Source of the DNA: Gemmatimonadota bacterium
Lineage (GTDB): Bacteria > Gemmatimonadota > Gemmatimonadetes > Palauibacterales > Palauibacteraceae
Direction: 5' to 3'
DNA length: 64,000 nt
NCBI GenBank assembly: GCA_023554245.1
Contig: JAMJQL010000107.1
Coordinates: forward strand, 1 to 64,000
This document shows, one piece after another, positions 26,662-35,656 of the stretch. The translations under genes were made by a program, and so were the position numbers. Below the pieces are notes generated by a model. It was not told the DNA's origin, searched no databases, and saw nothing but the letters and a program-made list of their open reading frames with translations. The first letter of the stretch is position 1. Every line of letters begins with the position of its first letter.

Positions 26662-26952
26662 GTGCCCGCCGTCTATGCGCACGCCCGCTGGGTCATTCGA
26701 ATTCCCGAGTGCCGGTCGTTGAAGACCAAGCGATCGATCGTGCGCGGGCTCCGGGATCGAATCCGCGCGAGGTATCCGGTGTCCGCAGCCGAGACGGATT
26801 TCGCGGATGAGCATGGCCGGGCCGAGCTGAGCGTAGCGCTGGTTACCTCCGATGCGACTGTCGCGGAATCGATCCTGGAGCGTCTCGACACACTCGTTTC
26901 CTCGGACCCGAGGATCTTCGTCGTCGAGCGCGAGAGGCGATATGTCGCATAG
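26662..26952 (+). CDS. DUF503 family protein (YlxP-like)
   Basis: A 96-residue protein of the DUF503/YlxP family, often located between infB and rbfA and thought to accompany ribosome maturation. The family core is visible: IPECRSLKTKRSIVRGLRDRI (as three short segments from residue 14) followed by VSAAETDFADEHGRAELSVAL. The GTG start lies seven bases after the infB stop, and its stop lies 11 bases inside rbfA. No biochemical role is established. Confidence 0.85.
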   Translation: MPAVYAHARWVIRIPECRSLKTKRSIVRGLRDRIRARYPVSAAETDFADEHGRAELSVALVTSDATVAESILERLDTLVSSDPRIFVVERERRYVA

Positions 26953-27316
26953 GCGCGTCCAGCGACTCAACCAGCTGCTTCGAGAGGAACTGGCGACCCT
27001 TCTTCGCACCGAGAGCAAGGATCCCCGCGTCCGAACGGTGACGATCACCGACGTGGAGACTACCTCCGATCTCGCGCTGGCGGAGGTGTTCATCCGGACG
27101 CTCGGTGGGGAGATGCCGGTCGAGAAGGCCATCGAGGGCCTGGAGAGTGCAGAGGGATTCCTTCGCCGCGAGCTGGGACGCCGTCTGCACCTGAGACGAA
27201 TTCCGGAATTGATCTTTACGCCGGATACGACGCTGGAGCACGCGACTCGCATCGAGAGCCTGCTCGAAGAGGCGCTCGGTCAGGAGCGCGACGACGGCGC
27301 GAATGAAGGCGACTGA
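26942..27316 (+). CDS. rbfA: Ribosome-binding factor A
   Basis: Cold-shock and maturation factor that binds the 30S subunit near the 5' end of 16S rRNA. The 124-residue protein has the single KH-like domain: RRVQRLNQLLREELATLL, DPRVRTVTITDVETTSDL, AEVFIRTLGG and a C-terminal RRIPELIFTPDTTLEHATRI. The ATG at 26942 overlaps the DUF503 gene by 11 bases; the longer open frame starting at 26852 is inside that gene. It overlaps truB by 14 bases. Length and order are typical. Confidence 0.95.
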   Translation: MSHRRVQRLNQLLREELATLLRTESKDPRVRTVTITDVETTSDLALAEVFIRTLGGEMPVEKAIEGLESAEGFLRRELGRRLHLRRIPELIFTPDTTLEHATRIESLLEEALGQERDDGANEGD

Positions 27317-28238
27317 CGAAGCAGGGCCCGGCGTCCTCCTCGTCGACAAGCCGGACGGACCGACGTCGCATGACATCGTCGCCCGGACGCGTCGAGCTCT
27401 GGCGATCCGCCGGGTAGGGCACACCGGCACCCTCGATCCGTTCGCTTCAGGTCTGCTGCTGCTTTGCATCGGGCGAGCGACGAGACTCGTCGAGTATTTC
27501 CACGTGCTCCCGAAGTGCTACGAGGCCTCTCTCGTCCTCGGGAGGGAGACGGTGACCGACGATCTCACCGGAGAAGAGACGATGAGCTCCGATGCATGGA
27601 GGGAGCTCGACCTCACAGCGATCGCCGAGGCCGCTGCCGCGAGGGTGGGGAACCAGTCACAGGTTCCGCCCCTGTACTCTGCGCGCAAGGTGAATGGCCG
27701 CCGGGCGCACCGCCTGGCTCGTGCGGGAGAGGAATTCGAGCTCGAACCGAGCCTGATCACCGTGCATTCGATCGAGATTACCGCCTGGCAGCCTCCCGTC
27801 GTGTCGCTCGCCACACGGGTGTCCACCGGAACCTACGTGCGTGCACTCGCCCGCGACCTCGGACGAGATCTGGGCTGCGGAGCACACCTTTCGGCCCTGC
27901 GGAGGACCGCGATCGGTCCCTTCGAGGTGGATGGCGCGGTTCGCGCCGATGAGCTCGACCGGGCAGCCCGGAGTTCCGGTGACGGTCTGCCGCTGCTCAC
28001 TCCCCTGGAGGCGCTCGACTGGCTGCCGCGGCGTTTGCTCTCCGACAGTGAAGCCCGGGAGATATCCCACGGCCGACCGGTGGTCGCAGAGGGGATCGCC
28101 GAGCCCCGCATAGCCGGGTTCTGCGCGACTCCCTGTGACGATGGGCCGGTCTCGCTGGTGAGCGGCGGAGACCTGGTCGCCGTGGCAACGCGCGATGGGC
28201 CGCTGCTTCGACCGGTCAAGGTGCTCCGTGCGGCCTGA
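27303..28238 (+). CDS. truB: tRNA pseudouridine(55) synthase
   Basis: Makes pseudouridine 55 in the T-arm of tRNAs. The 311-residue protein has VLLVDKPDGPTSHDIV, the catalytic block GHTGTLDPFASGLL with Asp45, PPLYSARKVNGRRAHRLAR and GTYVRALARDLG. A short C-terminal extension (about 60 residues) resembles the PUA-like end of longer TruB proteins. It overlaps rbfA by 14 bases and ribF by 11, so the block rbfA-truB-ribF looks co-translated. Confidence 0.95.
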   Translation: MKATDEAGPGVLLVDKPDGPTSHDIVARTRRALAIRRVGHTGTLDPFASGLLLLCIGRATRLVEYFHVLPKCYEASLVLGRETVTDDLTGEETMSSDAWRELDLTAIAEAAAARVGNQSQVPPLYSARKVNGRRAHRLARAGEEFELEPSLITVHSIEITAWQPPVVSLATRVSTGTYVRALARDLGRDLGCGAHLSALRRTAIGPFEVDGAVRADELDRAARSSGDGLPLLTPLEALDWLPRRLLSDSEAREISHGRPVVAEGIAEPRIAGFCATPCDDGPVSLVSGGDLVAVATRDGPLLRPVKVLRAA

Positions 28239-29178
28239 CTCGGCCGTCAGCACCGGCCTGCCGCCGGATGTCGAGGGAACGGTGGTCACCGTGGGGACGT
28301 TCGATGGCGTCCATCTGGGTCACGCTGCGGTCCTCGACGAGATCGGCGAGCGTGCGCGAAGAAGAGGACTGCACAGCGTTCTCGTCACTTTCGACCGGCA
28401 TCCGCTGACGGTCGTCAGGCCCGGTCTGGCGCCCGCCCTGCTGACCACACCCGACGAGAAAAAGGAGATCCTGGCCCAGAGAGGCCCGGATTACGTGGCC
28501 TTCCTGCCGTTCACGCGGCGTCTTTCACGTCTCTCTCCCGAGGCGTTCGTACGCCGAATTCTGGTCGACCGATTCCGGGTGCGGGAACTGGTGATCGGCT
28601 ACGATCACGGCTTCGGTCGTTCGAGATCGGGTGACATCGGACTTCTTTCCCGGCTGGGCCGGGAGCTCGATTTCGAGGTGGATGTGGTGAACGCCGTGGA
28701 GGCGGAGGGGCGCCCCGTTTCCTCGACGGCTATTCGCGACCTGGTCGGCGAGGGGAAGGTGGAAGCCGCCTCGCGCATGCTGGGACGGCCGTATTCCTTC
28801 CGGGGCCCTGTAATTCATGGCCTGGGTCGGGGGCATGACCTGGGATTCCCGACTGCCAACATCCCGGCCCCGGCTGGGAACAAACTGCTGCCATGTCAGG
28901 GGATCTATGCCGTCCGGGCGTCGCTCCGCACGGAGATTCGGGATGGACTCCTGCACCTCGGTCCACGACCGACGTTCGCGGGTTCACCGCCGTCCATCGA
29001 GCTGTACATCCTCGATTTCGACCGATTGATATACGGAGAGACCGTCAGAGTGGAGTTCCTGAAACGCCTCCGCGACGTGCGTCCGTTCGACTCCGCCGAG
29101 GCCCTGATCGAACAGATGCGACTGGATGAACGGAGCGCCCGCGACTGGTTCGAGTCGCATAGGACGCCCGCGGACTGA
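28228..29178 (+). CDS. ribF: Bifunctional riboflavin kinase / FMN adenylyltransferase
   Basis: Makes FMN and FAD from riboflavin. The N-terminal FAD synthetase domain carries [15 protein letters not shown] (about residues 20-34) and [13 protein letters not shown], and [11 protein letters not shown]. The C-terminal riboflavin kinase domain has [15 protein letters not shown] and GIYAVRA. Length, 316 residues, is standard. The GTG at 28228 is the start in best agreement with the family; upstream codons lie within truB. The gene closes the rimP to ribF operon, before the rpsO promoter. Confidence 0.95.
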   Translation: MRPDSAVSTGLPPDVEGTVVTVGTFDGVHLGHAAVLDEIGERARRRGLHSVLVTFDRHPLTVVRPGLAPALLTTPDEKKEILAQRGPDYVAFLPFTRRLSRLSPEAFVRRILVDRFRVRELVIGYDHGFGRSRSGDIGLLSRLGRELDFEVDVVNAVEAEGRPVSSTAIRDLVGEGKVEAASRMLGRPYSFRGPVIHGLGRGHDLGFPTANIPAPAGNKLLPCQGIYAVRASLRTEIRDGLLHLGPRPTFAGSPPSIELYILDFDRLIYGETVRVEFLKRLRDVRPFDSAEALIEQMRLDERSARDWFESHRTPAD

Positions 29179-29190
29179 GGGGCAAACGGC

Positions 29191-29219
29191 TTTACTTCGG
29201 GCAGATGCGACCATAAGTT
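29191..29219 (+). promoter_or_regulatory. Candidate promoter for rpsO-pnp
   Basis: TTTACT at 29191-29196, a 17-base spacer, TAAGTT at 29214-29219. The leader to the rpsO ATG would be about 80 bases, long enough for the S15 autoregulatory structures known in other bacteria, though I could not fold a convincing one. Confidence 0.4.
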
Positions 29220-29305
29220 TACAGGCTTGTACGGAGTGCGAAAATCAAGGACGCGAGCCGGGGCCGAGCAGGTCGTCCGGCATGTCAGGTAAGGACGGAG
29301 CACCG

Positions 29306-29575
29306 ATGACGCTGGGTACGGAAGAGAAGCAGCAGATCGTCACGAAATTCGGCGGTCACGAGAACGACTGCGGGTCCGCAGCCGTGCAGGTAGCACAGTT
29401 GACCAGGCGGATCGAACACCTCACCGAACATTTCCGCACGCACCCGAAGGACCACCACGGTCGCCGCGGCTTGTTGAAGATGGTCGGTCGCAGGCGTCGT
29501 CTGCTGGAGTACCTGAAGCGGACGGACTTCGAGCAGTACCGGACGGTCATTCGCGAGCTGGGCCTGCGCCGCTAG
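29306..29575 (+). CDS. rpsO: 30S ribosomal protein S15
   Basis: Primary binding protein of the 16S rRNA central domain and part of a bridge to the 50S subunit. The 89-residue product matches the standard size. Visible family parts are [23 protein letters not shown] and [18 protein letters not shown]. The ATG at 29306 has GGAG five bases upstream; the open frame goes further back without similarity. It precedes pnp, the order found across bacteria. Confidence 0.97.
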   Translation: MTLGTEEKQQIVTKFGGHENDCGSAAVQVAQLTRRIEHLTEHFRTHPKDHHGRRGLLKMVGRRRRLLEYLKRTDFEQYRTVIRELGLRR

Positions 29576-29598
29576 TCGGCGTGCGGCATCCCGGGACG

Positions 29599-29639
29599 CG
29601 GCGGACGGCGGGGCGCGATGGCGTCTCCGCCGACCGCCG
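29599..29639 (+). other. Long GC hairpin between rpsO and pnp
   Basis: CGGCGG-A-CGGCGG (29599-29611) pairs with CCGCCG-A-CCGCCG (29627-29639): 6 bp, an A-A mismatch, 6 bp. A CTCTCTATTT stretch follows, so it may be a weak terminator or a processing hairpin. In E. coli the rpsO-pnp gap holds both a terminator and an RNase III hairpin that controls pnp; the position here is equivalent, the function is inferred. Confidence 0.55.
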
Positions 29640-29752
29640 CCTCTCTATTTCAAGACGCCGGGGTCCTGACTCGCGTGCAATCCTGCCGTGCCGGACAATC
29701 GAACGGGCGCGGCGCACACGACGGAAAGAAGATAAGCGAGGCAAGCAGTAAG

Positions 29753-31849
29753 ATGGCACATCGAATCGAAAAAGACTTTCACGGACGCCGACTGGTACTC
29801 GAGACAGGTCGCATGGCGCGACAGGCCGACGGCGCAGTGTTCGTCCAGTATGGAGAGACGGCGGTGCTCGTCACGGCGGTCGCCGAGCGCAAGCGCACCC
29901 ACCTCCCGTTTTTCCCCCTGACGGTCGAGTATCGACCGAAGAGTTATGCCGCGGGCAAGTTCCCCGGTGGTTTCATCAAGCGAGAAGGCCGGCCGGCCGA
30001 CAAGGACATCATTTCGGCGCGCCAGATCGATCGGCCGCTCCGGCCGCTCTTCCCGGACGGTTACCAGAACGAAACGCAGGTCGCCTGTTTCGTCGTTTCC
30101 GCTGACCAGGAAAACGATGCTGATGTGCTGGGCATGCTCGGAGCTTCGGCGGCCCTCAGCATCTCCCCGATTCCGTGGAACGGCCCGATCGCAGGCGTCC
30201 GGGTCGGTCGCGTGGAAGGCGACTGGGTCATCAACCCGACCTTCGAGCAGCTCGACTTCTCCGACATCGACCTGGTCGTCGCGGGCACCCGGCATTCGAT
30301 CGTGATGGTGGAGGGCGCCTCTGTCGAGGTGTCCGAGGCTGACATGCTGGAGGCCCTCGAGGTCGGACAGGCGGCCGTCAGGGAGCTGATCGACATTCAG
30401 GACGAACTGATCGAGCTCTGCGGCGGTCCGCCGCCGAAGTTCGAATACGACACGCCGGAGGTTCCAGCGGGGTTGCTGGAAGAGGTGAAGTCACGGGCGG
30501 ACACCCGGATTCAGGAAGCGCTGGCCCTGCCGGTCAAAGACGAACGGAATCAGGCTCTGTCTGCGCTTCGGGAGTCGGTGATCGCCGATCTCAAGGAGCA
30601 TCCCGAGCACGCCGAGCACATCGACTTCGCGATCGACATCCTGCGTAAGCTCGAGAAGCAGACGATGCGCAACCAGATCCTCGATCGTGGCGAGCGAGTT
30701 GACGGTCGCGGTCTGGACGAGATCAGGCCGATTTCCTGTGACGTGGGAATCCTGCCGCGTACGCACGGTTCGGCCCTGTTCACCCGCGGACAGACCCAGG
30801 CCCTCTGCGTCACGACCCTGGGCACGGTCCAGGACGAACAGCGGATCGATTCGATCGACGTGCGCGAGGAAACTTCGAAGTCGTTCATGCTCCATTACAA
30901 CTTCCCGGCGTTTTCCGTCGGCGAGGTTCGGCCATTCCGCGGACCGGGCCGACGAGAAATCGGGCACGGCATGCTGGCCGAGCGGGCTCTGCAGTCGCTC
31001 TTGCCGGCCTACGAGGACTTCCCCTACACGATTCGGATCGTGTCGGACATCCTCGAGTCCAATGGGTCCAGTTCGATGGCGACCGTCTGCGGCGGATCGC
31101 TCGCGATGATGGACTCGGGTGTGCCGTTGAGGGCACCCTGCGCGGGGGTCGCGATGGGTCTGATCATGGAGGGCGACCGGGTGGCCGTCCTCACCGACAT
31201 TCTGGGGATCGAGGACGCCCTCGGAGACATGGACTTCAAGATCGCGGGTACGCGACAGGGAATCACTGCGATCCAGATGGACATCAAGGTCGAGGGCCTG
31301 TCGATCTCGACCATGCGCGAGGCGCTCGAGAAGGCTCTGACCGGTCGACTCCACATCCTCGATGTGATGGGACAGACTCTCGAGACTCCGCGCACCGAAA
31401 TGTCACCGTACGCGCCACGCATCATGACGATCCAGATCAACTCCGAGAAGATCGGCGAGGTGATCGGACCGAAGGGCAAGACGATTCGCATGATTCAGGA
31501 CGAGACGGGCGCGCAGGTGAATATCGAGGACAGCGGTGTCGTCACGATTTCGTCCGTTTCGGGCGAAGGCGGCGAACGAGCCCGCGAGATGATCGAGGGA
31601 ATCGCGGCTGACCCCGAGATCGGTCGGATCTATGAAGGGGTCGTGAAGAACACGACTACATTCGGGGCTTTCGTCGAGATCCTCCCGGGCGTGGAGGGGC
31701 TTTGCCACATCTCCGAGCTCGAGGAGGGGCGCACGGAGAACACGGAAGACGTGGTCAACCCGGGCGACGTGGTCAGAGTCAAGCTTCTCGCCGTCGATGA
31801 GCGGGGTCGCTTGAAGCTCTCCCGTCGGGCGGCAATGGCTCAGCCGTGA
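29753..31849 (+). CDS. pnp: Polyribonucleotide nucleotidyltransferase (PNPase)
   Basis: Phosphorolytic 3'-5' exoribonuclease in mRNA decay. The 698-residue product has two RNase PH domains (the second with RGQTQALCVTTLG and GRREIGHGMLAERAL), the connecting helical domain, a KH domain (IGPKGKTIRMIQDETGAQVNIED in parts, about residues 565-610) and an S1 domain (GRIYEGVVKNTTTFGAFVEI and following, to the end). The ATG at 29753 (MAHRIEKDF) fits the family start. It follows rpsO by 177 bases with a large hairpin between. Confidence 0.97.
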   Translation: MAHRIEKDFHGRRLVLETGRMARQADGAVFVQYGETAVLVTAVAERKRTHLPFFPLTVEYRPKSYAAGKFPGGFIKREGRPADKDIISARQIDRPLRPLFPDGYQNETQVACFVVSADQENDADVLGMLGASAALSISPIPWNGPIAGVRVGRVEGDWVINPTFEQLDFSDIDLVVAGTRHSIVMVEGASVEVSEADMLEALEVGQAAVRELIDIQDELIELCGGPPPKFEYDTPEVPAGLLEEVKSRADTRIQEALALPVKDERNQALSALRESVIADLKEHPEHAEHIDFAIDILRKLEKQTMRNQILDRGERVDGRGLDEIRPISCDVGILPRTHGSALFTRGQTQALCVTTLGTVQDEQRIDSIDVREETSKSFMLHYNFPAFSVGEVRPFRGPGRREIGHGMLAERALQSLLPAYEDFPYTIRIVSDILESNGSSSMATVCGGSLAMMDSGVPLRAPCAGVAMGLIMEGDRVAVLTDILGIEDALGDMDFKIAGTRQGITAIQMDIKVEGLSISTMREALEKALTGRLHILDVMGQTLETPRTEMSPYAPRIMTIQINSEKIGEVIGPKGKTIRMIQDETGAQVNIEDSGVVTISSVSGEGGERAREMIEGIAADPEIGRIYEGVVKNTTTFGAFVEILPGVEGLCHISELEEGRTENTEDVVNPGDVVRVKLLAVDERGRLKLSRRAAMAQP

Positions 31850-31870
31850 CCATGACGGACCCGTCGGACG

Positions 31871-31896
31871 GCCGGAGGGTCTCGGAACCCTCCGGC
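31871..31896 (+). other. Perfect 10-bp hairpin between pnp and the M16 gene
   Basis: GCCGGAGGGT (31871-31880), loop CTCGGA, ACCCTCCGGC (31887-31896). It lies 22 bases after the pnp stop and only 8 bases before the next ATG, and has no T-tract. It could end transcription weakly, protect the pnp mRNA 3' end, or limit ribosome access to the M16 start. Confidence 0.5.
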
Positions 31897-31904
31897 GCGA
31901 CGCG

Positions 31905-33245
31905 ATGAATGGACGGCCGGTGCAGGGTGGAGGTGACTCCGTCTGCCCGGCCGTTGTCATTTCCGGCTCTCCCGACGCTCCTGCGTCGGATTCCGTTTCG
32001 ATCGGTACCCGACAGCTGGCCAGCGAGGTGTACGAGACGACGCTGCCTTCGGGAACGCGCATTCTCTCCGAGCGCATGGATTCGGTGCGCTCGGCCGCCG
32101 TCGGATTCTGGTTTCGCAGCGGGTCGGCTCACGAGCCGGAAGCGCAGGCGGGAATCACCCATCTTCTCGAGCACATGGTGTTCAAGGGCACGGATCGGAG
32201 ATCGGCCCGGCAACTCGCCCTGGCAATCGAGGGACTGGGTGGATCGCTCGACGCCTACACCTCGCACGAGCACACTTCGTTTCTGGTCCGGGTGCCGGAA
32301 GGCGGACTCGAAACGGCCGTAGACGTGCTGTCCGACCTCTGCTTCCACCCGAGACTCGATGAGGCGGACCTCGAGCTGGAGCGCGAGGTCGTGCTCGAGG
32401 AGGTGGCGCGGGTAGAGGACACGCCCGATGACCTGGTGTTCGAGCTCCATGGAGCCTTCCTGTTCGACGGTCACCCGTACGGGGCACCGATACTCGGAAA
32501 GCCCGCCACCGTGTCGAGCATCCGCAGGGAGGACCTGGTTAGGCAGCACCAGGTCGGATTCCAGCCATCCCGGCTCGTGGTGGCTGGCGCCGGTCTGTTG
32601 GAACACGACCGGCTCGTCGAGCTGGTGGCAGCTCGTCTGCCCGACGTCGCGGGGTCGGCGCCACCGGACCTCGCGCCACCAGATTCCTGGGGAACGGGGC
32701 ACCGGACCGAGAAGCGACCCGGAGGCAGCCAGGCACACCTCGTCGCGGGGGCTCCCGGGGTTCCGTGGGGTGATCCGCTGCGCGACGCGACCATCGTCGT
32801 GGGCACCGCGCTCGGGGGTGGAATGACGTCCAGGCTGTTCCAGCGCATCCGTGAGGAGCTCGGGCTGGCGTATTCGGTGTTTTCCTGGCAGAGCTTCTAT
32901 CGCAGAGGGGGCGCACTCGGGGCTTACGTCGGCACCCGGCCCGAGACCCTCGACAGGGCGCGCGAGGTCCTGTTCGCCGAGCTGGCTCTGCTGGCGGAGC
33001 GGGGGCTGGCTGCCGATGAAGACGCCGAGACTCGAACACAGCTTCGTGGGCAGCTCCTGCTGGCGCTCGAATCCCCGGCGTCACGCATGCACCGCCTCGC
33101 CTCGACGGCCTTGAGCGACGAGCCGTATCGGCCGTTGGACGAGATCTCCCGGCGCATCGAGGCACTCACGACGGAGCAGATCGCAGAGGCCTGTCGACTC
33201 CTGCGACCCGAGGCTCTGGCGGTGCTGGAACTCGTACCTGCATAA
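31905..33245 (+). CDS. M16 family zinc protease
   Basis: Insulinase-fold metallopeptidase of the processing-protease-like type. The 446-residue product has the inverted zinc motif HLLEHMVFKGT with His86, Glu89 and His90, the downstream ligand region LELEREVVLEEVAR, and the C-terminal RLFQRIREELGLAYSVFSW. The first 40 residues are unconserved and the likely domain starts near TRQLASEVYETTLPSG; a start at this ATG is uncertain. No signal peptide is seen, so it is probably cytoplasmic. A pnp-M16 pairing is common in bacteria (ymxG in Bacillus). The substrate is unknown. Confidence 0.88.
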   Translation: MNGRPVQGGGDSVCPAVVISGSPDAPASDSVSIGTRQLASEVYETTLPSGTRILSERMDSVRSAAVGFWFRSGSAHEPEAQAGITHLLEHMVFKGTDRRSARQLALAIEGLGGSLDAYTSHEHTSFLVRVPEGGLETAVDVLSDLCFHPRLDEADLELEREVVLEEVARVEDTPDDLVFELHGAFLFDGHPYGAPILGKPATVSSIRREDLVRQHQVGFQPSRLVVAGAGLLEHDRLVELVAARLPDVAGSAPPDLAPPDSWGTGHRTEKRPGGSQAHLVAGAPGVPWGDPLRDATIVVGTALGGGMTSRLFQRIREELGLAYSVFSWQSFYRRGGALGAYVGTRPETLDRAREVLFAELALLAERGLAADEDAETRTQLRGQLLLALESPASRMHRLASTALSDEPYRPLDEISRRIEALTTEQIAEACRLLRPEALAVLELVPA

Positions 33246-33314
33246 TGCCGGGCGACCGGTCCGGATTCGACCGATCGGCACGCTGAAAACGTGGATTTCA
33301 AAGGAGTCAATCCC

Positions 33315-34427
33315 ATGATCGTCGGGGTCCCAAAAGAGATTAAGGCGAACGAGAATCGGATCGCGCTCGTCCCCGCCGGAGCGGAGGCGCTGGTCAGCGC
33401 TGGACATGAAGTCGTCGTCGAGCAGGGCGGTGGCGAGGGGAGCGGGTTTCCCGACTCTGCTTACGAACAGGTCGGGGCACGGATCGAGCCGGATGTGGAT
33501 GCCCTGTGGAAGGCCTCCGAGATGATCATGAAGGTCAAGGAGCCGATCGCGGTCGAGTATCCACGCATGCGCCGTGACCAGGTGATGTTCACGTACTTCC
33601 ATTTCGCCGCCGATCAGACCCTCACGCAGGCGACGCTCGACAGCGGAGTGGTCGCGATTGCGTACGAGACCGTTCAGTTGCCGAATGGGGAGTTGCCCCT
33701 CCTCACGCCGATGTCGGAAGTGGCGGGTCGGATGGCGGTTCAGGAGGGTGCGAAGTACCTGGAGAAGACCCATGGAGGACTCGGGCTACTTCTCGGTGGG
33801 GTGCCGGGTGTGCTCCCGGCCGAGGTGGTGATTCTCGGCGGCGGCGTCGTGGGCACGAATGCCGCCAAGATCGCGGCCGGCTTCGGGGCGCACGTGACGA
33901 TTCTGGACGTCGACCTCAATCGTCTCCGCTATTTGTCGGACGTGATGCCGGCCAACGTGGACACCTACTTCTCGAATCGACACAATATCATCGAACAGAT
34001 CGCCAGGGCCGACATCCTGGTAGGCGCGGTTCTGCTTCCGGGCGCCAAGGCGCCGAGCCTGGTAAAGCGGGAGGATCTGGCCCTGATGAAGGACGGGTCG
34101 GTGATCGTCGACGTCGCCGTCGACCAGGGCGGCTGTATCGAGACCGTCAAGCCAACCACTCACGAAGACCCGATCTACGTCGTGGACGGAGTCATTCACT
34201 ACTGCGTAGCCAACATGCCGGGGGCAGTCCCCCGCACCTCGACGCTGGCGCTGACGAACGCGACCTTCCCATACGCGATGGATCTCGCCAACAAGGGCTG
34301 GAAGCGGGCCTGCGACGAGGATCCCACGCTGGCCCTCGGCGTCAACGCGGTTGGCGGCAAGCTCACGTATGCCGCGGTGGCCGAGGCATTCGGATTCGAC
34401 AGCGTCCCACTCGCCGAGATGATGTGA
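33315..34427 (+). CDS. ald: Alanine dehydrogenase
   Basis: NAD-dependent interconversion of L-alanine with pyruvate and ammonia. The 370-residue protein begins MIVGVPKEIKANENRIAL and has EPIAVEYPRMR, LTPMSEVAGRMA and the nucleotide-binding VVILGGGVVGTNAAKIA. NMPGAVPRTSTLALTNATFPY near the C-terminus (two overlapping segments) is diagnostic. AAGGAG lies eight bases before the ATG at 33315; an ATG-less extension upstream is open but unneeded. The gene supplies pyruvate from alanine or D-Ala precursor and is followed by a terminator-like hairpin. Confidence 0.95.
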   Translation: MIVGVPKEIKANENRIALVPAGAEALVSAGHEVVVEQGGGEGSGFPDSAYEQVGARIEPDVDALWKASEMIMKVKEPIAVEYPRMRRDQVMFTYFHFAADQTLTQATLDSGVVAIAYETVQLPNGELPLLTPMSEVAGRMAVQEGAKYLEKTHGGLGLLLGGVPGVLPAEVVILGGGVVGTNAAKIAAGFGAHVTILDVDLNRLRYLSDVMPANVDTYFSNRHNIIEQIARADILVGAVLLPGAKAPSLVKREDLALMKDGSVIVDVAVDQGGCIETVKPTTHEDPIYVVDGVIHYCVANMPGAVPRTSTLALTNATFPYAMDLANKGWKRACDEDPTLALGVNAVGGKLTYAAVAEAFGFDSVPLAEMM

Positions 34428-34434
34428 GGCAGCG

Positions 34435-34466
34435 AAGGGTGGGGTCGTGAGGCCCCGCCTTTCCCA
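34435..34466 (+). terminator. Terminator-like hairpin after ald
   Basis: A 12-bp stem with three G-U pairs (34435-34446 with 34451-34462), GTGA loop, and a short TTT at its 3' side. It separates ald from the mre cluster. Confidence 0.55.
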
Positions 34467-34488
34467 GGTTTTCGACGGACTCTAGATT
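34460..34488 (+). promoter_or_regulatory. Weak promoter candidate for the mre cluster
   Basis: TTTCCC at 34460-34465, 17 bases, TAGATT at 34483-34488, just after the ald terminator. The -35 is poor; it is listed because it has the TAnnTT -10 seen elsewhere and because a promoter is expected here. Confidence 0.25.
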
Positions 34489-34533
34489 CCCGGTTCTTCT
34501 GGCGCGGAGTTTGCCCGGTCCGGAAGTAGATCG

Positions 34534-34563
34534 GCGTCGCGATGTGCGGGGGCATCGCGACGC
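34534..34563 (+). other. 11-bp inverted repeat in the mreB leader
   Basis: GCGTCGCGATG (34534-34544) and CATCGCGACGC (34553-34563) around an 8-base G-rich loop, 49 bases before the mreB ATG. It has no T-tract. It may be an operator or an mRNA leader structure. Confidence 0.5.
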
Positions 34564-34611
34564 GCATTCCCGTCGCGTTCGCCTCCCCGGCACCAGAACA
34601 CGGACCACCGC

Positions 34612-35646
34612 ATGTGGAAACGGTTTCTATCCGGCAACATCCTGCCCCTCAACGACGTCGGGGTGGACCTGGGCACGGCCAACACCCTCGTCTACGTCCA
34701 GGGTGAGGGAATCGTCCTGAACGAGCCCTCGGTCGTCGCAGTCAACAAGGGATCCGGGCAGATCGAAGGAATCGGGCTCGAAGCGAAGCGCATGCTCGGT
34801 CGCACACCGCATGGCGTGGAAGCGGTGCGTCCGCTCAAGGATGGGGTCATTGCCGACGTCGACGTGACCGAAATCATGCTGCGCTACTTCCTCAAATCGG
34901 TGACTGCGAATCGCTTCTTCAAGGTTCGCCCGCGCGTCGTCGTGGGCGTCCCCTCCGGGATCACAGAGCTCGAACGACGGGCCGTGCGCTCCAGCGCGCA
35001 CGCGGCGGGTGCCAAGGAAGTGTACATGGTCTCGGAGCCGATGGCGGCCGCGATCGGCGTCGGTCTGCCGGTCGAGACACCGACCGGGAACATGGTCATC
35101 GATGTCGGTGGTGGCACGACCGAGATCGCGGTGATCGCGCTGTCCGGACTGGTGGCCGAAACCTCGATCCGGGTTGGTGGCGACGAGCTCGACGAGGCGA
35201 TCGTGTCCTTCTTGCGGAAGAACTACAACCTGCTGATCGGTGAGCCGACCGCGGAGGCGATCAAGATCCAGATCGGCTCTGCGTACCCGACCGACGAAGA
35301 GCGGGAAATGAGCGTCAAGGGAAGAGACCTGGTGTCGGGCATCCCGAAGACCGTCCGCGTGAATTCGGCCGAGATCCGTGAATGCATGCTGGAGCCGATC
35401 CAGCAGATCGTCGGAGCCGTCCGAAGGGCGCTCGAGATCACGCCGCCGGAGCTCGCAGCCGACATCGTCGACCGCGGGATCGTGATGACGGGTGGAGGGT
35501 CGCTGATTCGAGGATTGGATCTGCTTCTCCAGGAAGAGACCGGACTGCCGATCCACGTGGACGAGGAGCCGTTGACCTGCGTGGTTCGCGGTTGTGGTAG
35601 GATCCTCGACGACCTGGGACGCTTCCGGAACGTGCTCGCGACCTGA
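34612..35646 (+). CDS. mreB: Rod shape-determining protein MreB
   Basis: Actin-like filament protein that orients side-wall peptidoglycan synthesis. The 344-residue protein starts with an amphipathic membrane-binding segment (MWKRFLSGN) and has the phosphate-1 loop VGVDLGTANTLVY, IGVGLPVETPTGNMVIDVGGGTTEIA (two adjoining segments) and GIVMTGGGSLIRGLD. It heads mreB-mreC-mreD-mrdA-rodA. The leader contains an inverted repeat. Confidence 0.97.
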   Translation: MWKRFLSGNILPLNDVGVDLGTANTLVYVQGEGIVLNEPSVVAVNKGSGQIEGIGLEAKRMLGRTPHGVEAVRPLKDGVIADVDVTEIMLRYFLKSVTANRFFKVRPRVVVGVPSGITELERRAVRSSAHAAGAKEVYMVSEPMAAAIGVGLPVETPTGNMVIDVGGGTTEIAVIALSGLVAETSIRVGGDELDEAIVSFLRKNYNLLIGEPTAEAIKIQIGSAYPTDEEREMSVKGRDLVSGIPKTVRVNSAEIRECMLEPIQQIVGAVRRALEITPPELAADIVDRGIVMTGGGSLIRGLDLLLQEETGLPIHVDEEPLTCVVRGCGRILDDLGRFRNVLAT

Positions 35647-35656
35647 CGGCCGGGCA

